This document shows, piece by piece, positions 33,452 through 42,357 of a stretch of 64,000 bases of DNA (the first letter of the stretch is position 1; each line of letters begins with the position of its first letter). A program made the position numbers and the translations under genes. The stretch lies in contig CAVUIW010000027.1 of assembly GCA_963741525.1 (NCBI GenBank), positions 496,001-560,000 on the forward strand. The letters run 5' to 3'. This DNA is from JANNSX01 sp963741525. GTDB taxonomy: Bacteria; Pseudomonadota; Alphaproteobacteria; Rhizobiales; Hyphomicrobiaceae. The notes under the pieces were generated by a model. The model saw nothing but the letters and a program-made list of their open reading frames with translations, was not told where the DNA came from and did no database searches.

Positions 33452-34738
33452 CTAAGCAGCCCGCTCGGCACCGCCGGCATCGACCGCCGGCTCGGCTGCC
33501 GCAGCTTCGACGGCCTTGCGGTTCTTGGCGCTCTTCGACAGCACCTCGATCACCTTCTGCGTCGCGCCGCGATCATCGAGGTTCTCGATCGCCGCGATCT
33601 CGCGCGACATGCGATCGAGAGCCTGCTCGAACAGCTGACGCTCCGAGTAGGACTGCTCCGGCTGCGTCTCGGCGCGGAAGAGATCGCGCACCACCTCGGC
33701 GATCGCGACGAGATCGCCGGAGTTGATTTTCGCCTCGTACTCCTGCGCACGGCGGCTCCACATCGTCCGCTTGATGCGGGCGCGGCCCTTCAACGTCTCC
33801 ATCGCGCGGTCGACGATGCCGCTCTCGGCGAGCTTGCGCATGCCGACACTGGCGAGCTTGGCCGTCGGAACGCGGAGCGTCATCTTCTCCTGCTCGAAGT
33901 GGATGACGAAGAGCTCCAGGCTATAGCCGGCCACCACCTGCTCCTCGATGCGCACGATCTTGCCGACGCCGTGCGAGGGGTAGACGATGTATTCGTTCGT
34001 GCGGAAGCCGTGCCGCTGGTTGGCGGGCTTCATCGGCTTCTTGGGGTCGGGTTGGGCCGCCACCACCGGCGCAGCTAGCGCCTTGGACTGCGGCTGTCCG
34101 GGCTTGGGACCCGTCGCCACCGGGACTGTGGGCTTTGCGGCGATCGGCGTGCCAGACTTCGCGGCAAGGGGAGCCGGCGCCTTCGGCGCGACGGGCTTGC
34201 TGTCGAGCGGCAGCTTCTTGAGGGGCAGCACGATTGCAGGCTCCGAAGCCTTCGGTGCAGCCTTCTGGGCCACGCCCGAAGCTTGCGGCTTCGCCACCGG
34301 AGCAGCCTTTCCAGCGGCAGGCGGGGCCTTGGCGACCGCCGGAGCAGCCGTCTTTATAGCCGGGCCAGCCTTAGTCGGGCTCGCTACGGGCTTTGCCACC
34401 GCGACAGCCGGCTTTGCGGCCGATGCCGCGTTCTTCGCCGCGGCTGCGGCCTTCTTCTCGAGAAACTTCTTTACTGCTACGCTCACAATGCTCTTCTTGC
34501 TGCTGGGTTCAATCTTGGTTGCCGGCTTGGTCGCAGCCGGCACAGGCTCGACCTTGCGCACCTTCGCAGGCGCGGCGACGGCCGGCGCTTTCTTCACGAT
34601 TTTTGGAACGTCTTTAGTTTTCGCCGGGGCCTTGGCGACAGCCTTGGCCTTCGCTGCCACCTTCTTTGCCACCTCGGCCTTGCCCTTGACGGGAGCCTTG
34701 GACTTGGCAGGCGACTTTATCGTTTTGTTCGCAGCCAT
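33452..34738 (-). CDS. carD: CarD-family transcription regulator with long histone-like N-terminal tail
   Basis: The last 180 residues are a CarD/CdnL protein (Tudor-like RNA-polymerase-interacting domain from about residue 243, GFRTNEYIVYPSHGVGKIVRIEEQ, then a helical DNA-contact domain with IKRTMWSRRAQEYEAKINSGDL). Such proteins stabilise open promoter complexes, especially of rRNA genes. The first 240 residues are a Lys/Ala/Pro/Val-rich tail (AKSKAPVKGK and similar), resembling histone H1 or AlgP-type tails. Usual rhizobial CarD is under 200 residues. Start ATG 34738 preceded by GAGAAG. Upstream lies fdxA, the common alphaproteobacterial neighbour. Confidence 0.92.
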   Translation of the reverse strand: MAANKTIKSPAKSKAPVKGKAEVAKKVAAKAKAVAKAPAKTKDVPKIVKKAPAVAAPAKVRKVEPVPAATKPATKIEPSSKKSIVSVAVKKFLEKKAAAAAKNAASAAKPAVAVAKPVASPTKAGPAIKTAAPAVAKAPPAAGKAAPVAKPQASGVAQKAAPKASEPAIVLPLKKLPLDSKPVAPKAPAPLAAKSGTPIAAKPTVPVATGPKPGQPQSKALAAPVVAAQPDPKKPMKPANQRHGFRTNEYIVYPSHGVGKIVRIEEQVVAGYSLELFVIHFEQEKMTLRVPTAKLASVGMRKLAESGIVDRAMETLKGRARIKRTMWSRRAQEYEAKINSGDLVAIAEVVRDLFRAETQPEQSYSERQLFEQALDRMSREIAAIENLDDRGATQKVIEVLSKSAKNRKAVEAAAAEPAVDAGGAERAA

Positions 34739-35286
34739 ACTCTTCTCACTCACCTATTCGCACGCAAGCCATCCCCAAGGGAATGGCCCGACAGTCGATA
34801 CCCCAATGTCCCGAAGTCGATGCCGGCCGAAGCTTTGTATGTGCCCGTTACCGGCGGTACGCCATCCCATGCATGCTTCTCGTCACCCCCTGAATCGCCA
34901 GGTACTCACCGGGCGGGGCCAGAAAGCGGGCAGCCAGGTCTCCACAACAACAAACCGCAAAACCAACGCCCGGACGGTATTCCGGCGGGGTCGTTCTGCG
35001 GTCGTATTCAGGCTATTGCCTCCACCAACTCAGCGGCGGGGCATTTTTTGCGCCATTGCGGCCACTCAACTTGCACCGGGGAGACCAATACCACGAATCT
35101 CCCTGAAAATGAAGGGCTTCGTGACGAGATGGGTTGCATACTCCTCCTCGAGGAGGGTTAACCATCGTGTTACAGAGGGCAATCCGGCGCGGCCGAACCC
35201 CGCCATGTCGCTTTCGGATCAGGAGAATTAGGCTTTTGCCCAGGCCATCAATCCTAACGGCCGAAAGCCTGTTCGGAAGGCCGTTG
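34739..35286. other. Gap of 548 bases between fdxA and carD
   Basis: I find no convincing gene. The end nearest fdxA (35258-35286) has an inverted repeat AACGGCC/GGCCGTT that could end fdxA transcription, although no U-tract follows. The rest must hold the carD promoter, but I cannot point to it. Confidence 0.4.
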
Positions 35287-35625
35287 TTAATCACCCTCGC
35301 CCGGATCGGCTGAGAAATGCTCGGAAAATTTGTTGGCGACCCCTTCCCAGCTCTTGGCGTCCGCCGGCGCGTCCTTCTTGGACGTGATGTTCGGCCACTG
35401 CTCGGAGTAGGAGCGATTTAGCTCGAGCCACTTCTCGAGGCCAGGCTCGGTGTCCGGCTTGATGGCGTCGACCGGGCATTCCGGCTCGCAAACACCGCAG
35501 TCGATGCACTCATCCGGGTGGATCACCAGCATGTTGGCACCCTCGTAGAAACAATCCACGGGGCAGACCTCGACGCAGTCCATGTATTTGCACTTGATGC
35601 AGTTTTCGTTGACGATGTAGGTCAT
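35287..35625 (-). CDS. fdxA: Seven-iron ferredoxin FdxA
   Basis: The product is 112 residues. Cysteines in CIKCKYMDCVEVCPVDC and CIDCGVCEPECP provide the [3Fe-4S] and [4Fe-4S] ligands of the FdxA type, and the helical C-terminal extension is typical (LEKWLELNRSYSEQWPNIT). It is an electron carrier in the cytoplasm. Start ATG 35625 with GGAG upstream. In many alphaproteobacteria an S4-domain RNA-binding protein precedes fdxA and carD; here the neighbour is a toxin-antitoxin module. Confidence 0.96.
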   Translation of the reverse strand: MTYIVNENCIKCKYMDCVEVCPVDCFYEGANMLVIHPDECIDCGVCEPECPVDAIKPDTEPGLEKWLELNRSYSEQWPNITSKKDAPADAKSWEGVANKFSEHFSADPGEGD

Positions 35626-35887
35626 TCACCGCTCCCGGGCCGCCCGATTTGGGCCGGCGAGGCTTATGATGTTGGCGCTCTGCCTAGCCGATGCGCGCAG
35701 GCCGAGCAAGGGTTGGACCAAGTGCTGCCCTCCAGCTGTCCGGGCGGAAATTTCCCGTGAGATCAACTGTCGAGGCCAGCCGTTCCGGCGTCGAGGCCAA
35801 ACAAGCATCCCACGCCCAGGGCTGGCGGCGGCCGAGGAACCGGTTTGCTATCACGAGGAGCGCCGTCACACGCCCGACATTCACATT

Positions 35888-35912
35888 TGACCATGGTCAT
35901 TGACCATGGTCA
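35888..35912. promoter_or_regulatory. Double palindromic operator of the toxin-antitoxin pair
   Basis: The perfect 12-base palindrome TGACCATGGTCA occurs twice, at 35888-35899 and 35901-35912, with one base between. It lies immediately upstream of the antitoxin start, so it is very probably the site where the Phd-type antitoxin represses its own operon. Confidence 0.8.
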
Positions 35913-35920
35913 AAATGATC

Positions 35921-36226
35921 ATGGAAACGATCTCCATCTCCAAGTTCAAGGCCACCTGCCTCGCGGTCCTCGAGCGCGTGCGCAAGACCGGCGAGCCCAT
36001 CCAGGTGACGAGGTTCGGCAAGCCAGTGGCTGATGTGATTCCGTCGATCCGCAAGACCGGCGGCTTCAAACTCGGCTACATGCTCGAAGGCAGTGAGGTC
36101 GTGACTGTCGAGCCGGAAGACAGCGGCTGGGACGAAGGCGACGACGAGGAGAGCGTCCGTGAGTGGGACGAGCTCAACGCCGAGCCCGCTCCACCTCTCA
36201 CCGCGCCCCCGTTGAAGCGCCGATGA
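35921..36226 (+). CDS. Phd/YefM-family antitoxin
   Basis: The product is a 101-residue antitoxin from ATG 35921 (METISISKFKATCLAVLERVRKTGEPIQVTRFGKPVADV), the typical Phd DNA-binding N-terminus. The C-terminal half is acidic (PEDSGWDEGDDEESVREW) and would wrap the toxin. Upstream in-frame ATGs at 35906 and 35915 lie within or next to the operator; 35921 fits the family best. No ribosome-binding site is visible ahead of any of them. Its TGA overlaps the toxin ATG. Confidence 0.87.
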   Translation: METISISKFKATCLAVLERVRKTGEPIQVTRFGKPVADVIPSIRKTGGFKLGYMLEGSEVVTVEPEDSGWDEGDDEESVREWDELNAEPAPPLTAPPLKRR

Positions 36227-36618
36227 GGCTGCTGCTCGACACGCATGCGTGGATTTGGGCCGCCATGGAACCGAGCCGACTGGGCAAGAAAACAGCCGCG
36301 ATCCTGATCGATCCGAGTTCTGAGGTCTGGTTATCGCCGATCTCTGTTGCCGAGGTCCTGTCTCTGCACACGAAACGCAAATTGCCAATGATCACCGATG
36401 TCGAGCAGTGGCTCGACGAGGCTATGAGCCGGGTCCCGCTAAGGGACGCACCGGTGACCAGAAAGGTTGCGCGGGAGATCGGCCGGTTCAAGCTGCCCCA
36501 TCGCGATCCCGCGGATGTACTGCTCGTCGCGACCACGCGCGTGCTCGGCCTGACGCTCGTCACGGCGGACCGGAACATCATTTCGAGCGGCGCCGTCGCG
36601 GTGATCCCCCACGACTGA
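36223..36618 (+). CDS. PIN-domain ribonuclease toxin (VapC-like)
   Basis: The product is a 131-residue PIN-domain toxin of a type II system. The acidic active site is visible: Asp6 in LLLDTHAWIW, Glu in SVAEVLSL, and the Asp pair in HRDPADVLLVATT and TADRN. PIN toxins cleave tRNA or rRNA; the target here is unknown. It is translationally coupled to the Phd-type antitoxin by an ATGA overlap. Confidence 0.92.
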   Translation: MRLLLDTHAWIWAAMEPSRLGKKTAAILIDPSSEVWLSPISVAEVLSLHTKRKLPMITDVEQWLDEAMSRVPLRDAPVTRKVAREIGRFKLPHRDPADVLLVATTRVLGLTLVTADRNIISSGAVAVIPHD

Positions 36619-36627
36619 CGCCGCGCC

Positions 36628-37851
<1,224 letters not shown>

Positions 37852-37934
37852 CGTCTTATCTCCCGTATCGATGCAGCCTCTATCGGCAGCGCATCAACTT
37901 CATAGCTTTCTATCGCAAAGCAAATCCGCGACAT

Positions 37935-38095
37935 GTTTCTCCCTCCCCCCTTGAGGGGGAGGGCCGGGGTGGGGGGTATGCGGCGAACTCTTTGCCCGCG
38001 TCGCCCCCCCCATCCCAAGCGCCTAGGGACTTAGCTGCTGCGCATCTAAGTCCAAGGCGCTTGGCCTTCCCCCTCACGGGGGGAAGGAAGTACGG
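37935..38095. repeat. Dispersed repeat, copy 2 (inverted relative to copy 1)
   Basis: This is a reverse-complement copy of 12966-13128, with shared blocks such as CCAAGCGCC, GGACTTAG, CTAAGTCCAAGGCGCTTGG and CTTCCCCC/GGGGGAAG. It lies between gabT and gcdH, 25 kb from copy 1. Confidence 0.85.
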
Positions 38096-38143
38096 CTTCG
38101 CTGATCGAGCGAGGATCCCGATGCCTGATCACAGATGCCTACA

Positions 38144-39436
38144 TCACGCGGCGCCAACCGCCTCACCCAGCGCCTCTTCGAAGATGTCCATGCCGGATTT
38201 GGCGAGGTCGGTCGGGCAGGTGAGTGGCGCGAGGAAGCGCACGACATTGGCGTTGGGGCCGCAGGTCAGGATCAGCAAACCCTTCTCCTGGCACTTGGCG
38301 ACGACGCGGTTCGTCAGGTCCGCATCCGGCGTCTTCGAGACGCGATCTTTCACCAGCTCCACGGCGATCATGGCGCCCAAGCCACGCACATCGCCGATGC
38401 AGGAGAATTCGTTCTTCTTCTGCATGTCCTCGAGCCGGCCCTTCATGAGCTTGCCGAGCGCCACCGCCTTCTCGCAGAGCTTCTCATCCTCCATGACGTC
38501 GAGGACGGCGTTGGCCGCCGCGAGACCGACGGGCGAGCCCGCATAAGTGCCACCGAGACCGCCCGGAAGGGCTGCATCCATCAGCTCGGCGCGTCCCGTG
38601 ACGGCCGCAAGCGGGAAGCCACCGGCGAGGCCCTTCGCGGTCACGATCAGGTCCGGCACCACGCCCGAGTGCTCGACGGCGAACATCTTGCCGGTGCGGC
38701 CCATGCCGGTCTGGATTTCATCGGCGATGAAGAGGATGCCGTGCTCGTCGCAGATCTTGCGGAGCGCCTTCAGGAATTCCGTCGGTGCCACGTAGAACCC
38801 ACCCTCACCCTGCACCGGCTCGATGATAATGGCCGCGACCCGCGCCGGATCGACATCGCCCGCGAAGATGTCCTGGAGGCCCGCCATCGCGTCCTCGGCC
38901 GTGATGTCGAAATAGGGTTTCGGGAAGGGCGCATGGAACACGTCCGCCGGGAAGGGTCCGAAGCCGCGCTTGTAGGGGACGACCTTACCCGTCAGCGCCA
39001 TGCCCATCATGGTGCGGCCGTGGAAGGCGCCGGTGAAGGAGATGATGGCCGTTCGGCCGGTCGCGACTCGCGCGACCTTGACGGCGTTCTCGACCGCCTC
39101 GGCACCCGTCGTGACGAAAAGCGTCTTCTTGGCGAAGTTGCCCGGCGCCATCTTGTTGAGGCGCTCGGCGACCGCGATGTACTCTTCATAGGGCGCGACG
39201 TTGAAGGAGGTATGGGTGAATTCGGAGAGCTGCTTGGCGACGGCCGCCATGACCTTGGGATGCCGGTGGCCGGTATTGACGACCGCGATGCCGGCCGCGA
39301 AGTCGATGTAGCGCTTGCCGTCGACGTCCCAGACCTCGGCGTTCTCGGCCTTGGCGGCATAAACGGACTTCGTTGCGACGCCGCGCGGGACGGCATTGGT
39401 TTGCCGGGCCTTCAGCGCTTCGGACTTCGTGGCCAT
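38144..39436 (-). CDS. gabT: 4-Aminobutyrate aminotransferase
   Basis: This class III PLP enzyme transfers the amino group of GABA to 2-oxoglutarate, giving succinate semialdehyde. It is 430 residues, start ATG 39436. Motifs include GAEAVENAVKVAR, GAFHGRT, IIEPVQGEGGF, the Asp in LFIADEIQTGMGRTG and the lysine in VTAKGLAGGFP (Lys268). Divergent from an Xre-cupin regulator with a 136-base intergenic region that holds a palindrome. No succinate-semialdehyde dehydrogenase gene is adjacent. Confidence 0.94.
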   Translation of the reverse strand: MATKSEALKARQTNAVPRGVATKSVYAAKAENAEVWDVDGKRYIDFAAGIAVVNTGHRHPKVMAAVAKQLSEFTHTSFNVAPYEEYIAVAERLNKMAPGNFAKKTLFVTTGAEAVENAVKVARVATGRTAIISFTGAFHGRTMMGMALTGKVVPYKRGFGPFPADVFHAPFPKPYFDITAEDAMAGLQDIFAGDVDPARVAAIIIEPVQGEGGFYVAPTEFLKALRKICDEHGILFIADEIQTGMGRTGKMFAVEHSGVVPDLIVTAKGLAGGFPLAAVTGRAELMDAALPGGLGGTYAGSPVGLAAANAVLDVMEDEKLCEKAVALGKLMKGRLEDMQKKNEFSCIGDVRGLGAMIAVELVKDRVSKTPDADLTNRVVAKCQEKGLLILTCGPNANVVRFLAPLTCPTDLAKSGMDIFEEALGEAVGAA

Positions 39437-39525
39437 GGAGTTTCCTTTCGGGGAGTGCGAGCTTCTAGCGCCGATCCTACTCCGGAGAGCGCCGCTTGTC
39501 TTTTCGAAGGCGCCCCTATAGCACT

Positions 39526-39541
39526 GCTCAAAATATTGAGC
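39526..39541. promoter_or_regulatory. Probable operator between gabT and its regulator
   Basis: GCTCAA-AATA-TTGAGC is an almost perfect 16-base palindrome in the AT-rich part of the divergent intergenic region. It is the best candidate site for the Xre-cupin regulator. Confidence 0.55.
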
Positions 39542-39572
39542 AAGACGGCGCGATGCGCTACAAGGGGCGGCC

Positions 39573-40172
39573 ATGCAAAAGCGAATGGACAGCGCCGAGT
39601 TCGACGTCGGCCAGAGACTGAAACAGGTGCGCGCGAAGGCCGGGCTGACGCAGCGCCAGCTCGCCGAGCGGTCGGGCGTCACGCATGGGCTGATCTCCAT
39701 GCTGGAGGCCAACAAGAATTCTCCCTCGGTCGCGAGCTTGCGAAAAATCCTCGGCGGCATTCCGATGACCATGGTGGAATTCTTCGAGCCGGAGCGGCCG
39801 GCGAGCGACACGGTGTTCTTCCGGCCGGAGGATCTTGCCGACTTGACCGGCCGTGTCGGCCACGCGCACGGCAATGGACATTCAGGAGCCATGTCCTTCC
39901 GCCAGGTCGGCGATCCGCGCGCGCACAATCTGCAGATCCTGCACGAGCGCTACGCGCCGGGTGCCGACACGGGTGAAACCATGCTCGAGCATCAGAGCCA
40001 CGAGGGCGGCGTCGTCATCGCAGGCGAACTCGAGGTGACGGTGGGAGACGAGGTGCGCGTGCTCAAGGCGGGCGATGCCTATCTCTTCGACAGCCGCGTG
40101 CCGCACCGTTTCCGCAATATCTCGGACGCCCCCTGCGAGGTCGTCAGCGCGTGTTCGCCGCCGTGGTTGTGA
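39573..40172 (+). CDS. Xre-cupin transcriptional regulator (PuuR-like)
   Basis: The product is a 199-residue regulator. The N-terminal helix-turn-helix is RLKQVRAKAGLTQRQLAERSGVTHGLISMLEANKNSPSVASLRKIL (positions about 15-60), and a C-terminal cupin ends with GGVVIAGELEVTVGDEVRVLKAGDAYLFDSRVPHRFRN. Regulators of this type control putrescine and GABA catabolism (PuuR). It is divergent from gabT, which it probably represses in the absence of inducer. Start ATG 39573; ATG 39585 is also possible. Confidence 0.88.
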   Translation: MQKRMDSAEFDVGQRLKQVRAKAGLTQRQLAERSGVTHGLISMLEANKNSPSVASLRKILGGIPMTMVEFFEPERPASDTVFFRPEDLADLTGRVGHAHGNGHSGAMSFRQVGDPRAHNLQILHERYAPGADTGETMLEHQSHEGGVVIAGELEVTVGDEVRVLKAGDAYLFDSRVPHRFRNISDAPCEVVSACSPPWL

Positions 40173-40208
40173 GGGTGCGAGTGCTGATGGTGGCACTCCA
40201 CGCTCCGA

Positions 40209-40239
40209 TGTCATCCCGGGCACAAGGCCCGGGATGACA
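40209..40239. repeat. Palindromic element TGTCATCCCGGGC
   Basis: TGTCATCCCGGGC pairs with GCCCGGGATGACA across a 5-base loop, a perfect 13-base stem. It is the dispersed palindrome type common in alphaproteobacteria and could end transcription of the Xre-cupin gene. Confidence 0.75.
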
Positions 40240-40387
40240 ACTAAAGGGCGCGGCTGGCAGTGTGCCACATGCCGACTGAGGCCGCGTACAAAAGATCGAA
40301 CGAAGACCCAGCCCCGCCCGCTTGCTCTGTTCACAGCCGAGCCGGTTAGGGCTATGCTCCACGCCCCATCACCGAGGCGCTCACGAC

Positions 40388-41377
40388 ATGCTCGACCGGC
40401 GAAGTTTCATGGTGGCCGCCGCCGGGGCCTCGACAGCCGCCATCGCCCGCCGATCCTCAGCCGCCGGCAAGCTCCCGACCATCGGCTTTCTCGCTGCCGC
40501 TGGCCGCAAGGCGCATGTCGCAGATCTGCAAAGCCTGCGCGAGGGTCTGAAGCAGGCGGGCCTCGTCGAGGGGACGTCGGTTGCGATCGAGGCGCGCTAT
40601 GCCGAGGGCGATCGGACGAAAATCGACGGCCTGATCGAGGAGCTCGTCCAGCTCGGGACCGATGTCTTCCTCGTCCCCGGACCCGCTGCCGCGCGTGCCG
40701 TCAAGAAGCACACGGATGCCCCCATCGTCGCCGTGGCGCTCCCCTACTCCAACCGGCATCCCGACCTGTTCGCGGCGCTCAACAAACCGGGCGGGACCAT
40801 TACCGGCTTCTCGCTCGGCAGCGAGGGGCTGTCGGCGAAGCGCATTCAATTGCTCCGCGAGGCCGCTCCCGCGATCACGACAATCGCGGTACTGCACAAC
40901 GGCACCGACCCGATCTATCTGGAGTGGGGCCTCGAGACCGAAGCCGCGGCGAAGGCACAGGGCCTCGGCGTGGTGCGGCTCGAGCTCAACGCACCCGATC
41001 CGGCTGAGGTCGATAAGCTCATGCGCCAGTCCGCGAGCCAGGGCGCCCAGGGCCTCATCGTCATTCGCGACTTCGTCAGTGCCACAATGTCGGAGCAGAT
41101 CGCGAAAGCGGCGATCGCGCAGAAGATCGCGGCGCTCTCCGAGCAGCGGGATTTCTGCGAGGCTGGCGGCTTGATGTCGTATGGGGCCAATGTCCCCGAT
41201 CTCTTCCGCCGCAGCGCCGCCTACATCGCGAAGATTCTCGGCGGCGCCAGCCCCGCCGGCCTGCCGATCCAGATCCCCGAGAAATTCGATCTTGTCGTCA
41301 ACCTGAAAACCGCCGCAGGCCTGGGCCTCGACATCCCTCCCGACACGCTGGTTCAGGCGACCGAGGTGATCGAGTGA
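40388..41377 (+). CDS. Tat-exported substrate-binding protein, TrpX/ABC_sub_bind type (first of two)
   Basis: The product has 329 residues. The N-terminus MLDRRSFMVAAAGASTAA is a twin-arginine signal (RRSFMVA). The mature part (KLPTIGFLAAAGR, LRQGL-like LREGLKQAGLVEGTSVAIEARYAEG, ITGFSLGSEGLSAKRIQLLREAAP, QATEVIE at the end) is the ABC_sub_bind (TrpX-like) fold. No permease or ATPase lies nearby. Instead it is translationally coupled to a second such protein and then to a membrane adenylate cyclase. The ligand is unknown. Confidence 0.86.
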   Translation: MLDRRSFMVAAAGASTAAIARRSSAAGKLPTIGFLAAAGRKAHVADLQSLREGLKQAGLVEGTSVAIEARYAEGDRTKIDGLIEELVQLGTDVFLVPGPAAARAVKKHTDAPIVAVALPYSNRHPDLFAALNKPGGTITGFSLGSEGLSAKRIQLLREAAPAITTIAVLHNGTDPIYLEWGLETEAAAKAQGLGVVRLELNAPDPAEVDKLMRQSASQGAQGLIVIRDFVSATMSEQIAKAAIAQKIAALSEQRDFCEAGGLMSYGANVPDLFRRSAAYIAKILGGASPAGLPIQIPEKFDLVVNLKTAAGLGLDIPPDTLVQATEVIE

Positions 41378-42357
41378 TTCCGCGCAGAGCCTTCGCGACA
41401 GGTCTCGGCGCGATGGCGCTGTCGCCGATGCTCCGGGCGCGCGCCGCCGCCGGCTTGCCGGTTGTTGGCTTCGTCGGCGTCGCCTCGGCCGCGGGCTTCG
41501 CTCATCTCATCGATGCGTTCCGCGACGGTCTGGCGAGCGCGGGCTACCCCGAAGGCGACAAGTCGCAAGTCGAGTATCGCTGGGCGGACGGGCAATTCGA
41601 TCGCCTGCAGTCGCTCGCGCAGGAGCTGCTGGCGCTTCCTGTCTCGGTGCTCGCCGTCTCGGGAGGTTACCGTGCCGCGCTCATCTGCAAGAGCCTGACG
41701 AGCGAAACACCGATCGTCTTCAGTGGCTCGGGCGATGCGGTAAAGGCGGGCCTCATCGAAAGCTACGCCCGGCCCGGCGGCAATGTGACCGGCGTCGACA
41801 TCCTCACCTCGGCGTTGGACGTCAAGCGGCTCGAGCTGTTGCTGGCGCTGCTGCCCGCCGCCAAGCGTGTCGCCGCGCTCGTCAATCCCAATCAACGGCA
41901 ATTCGGTCCGGCCGAGGAGAAGGCGTTCGAAGACTCGGCGGCACGGGCCGGGCGAGAACTCATGATCGTGCGGGCTTCCGGAGCCGAGATCGAAGCCGCG
42001 TTCACCGGCATGCGTGCGCAATCGATCCAAGGTCTCCTCATCACCGCCGATCCCGTATTTTTCGCTTTGCGCGAAAAGCTCGTCGCGCTCGCCACCGAGA
42101 ACCGGCTTCCGACTGTCTACGAGTTCCGCGAATTCGCCTCGGCCGGCGGCCTCCTGAGCTATGGCGCGAGCCTCGCCGATGCCTATCGCCAAGTCGGCGC
42201 ACTGACCGGCCAGATCCTCGATGGCGCAAAGCCCGCCGGGCTGCCGGTCGCCCGGCTTTCGACCTTCGACTTCGTCGTCAATCTCAAAACCGCGGAGATG
42301 CTCGGCCTGACGGTCCCACCCGGTCTCATCGTGCAGGCGACCGAGGTCATCGAGTGA
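41374..42357 (+). CDS. Tat-exported substrate-binding protein, TrpX/ABC_sub_bind type (second of two)
   Basis: The product has 327 residues, starting at GTG 41374, which overlaps the previous stop (GTGA). It has a twin-arginine signal MIPRRAFATGLGAMALSP. It shares the fold and the C-terminal VVNLKTAEMLGLTVPPGLIVQATEVIE with the first protein but is a clear paralogue, not a duplicate (moderate identity by eye). Its own stop overlaps the likely start of the cyclase gene (GTGA again). Confidence 0.86.
   Translation: MIPRRAFATGLGAMALSPMLRARAAAGLPVVGFVGVASAAGFAHLIDAFRDGLASAGYPEGDKSQVEYRWADGQFDRLQSLAQELLALPVSVLAVSGGYRAALICKSLTSETPIVFSGSGDAVKAGLIESYARPGGNVTGVDILTSALDVKRLELLLALLPAAKRVAALVNPNQRQFGPAEEKAFEDSAARAGRELMIVRASGAEIEAAFTGMRAQSIQGLLITADPVFFALREKLVALATENRLPTVYEFREFASAGGLLSYGASLADAYRQVGALTGQILDGAKPAGLPVARLSTFDFVVNLKTAEMLGLTVPPGLIVQATEVIE

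Noticed and set aside
39437..39928. Extension of gabT through the Xre-cupin gene region
   Set aside because: That part is antisense to the regulator gene; ATG 39436 gives the normal GabT N-terminus.
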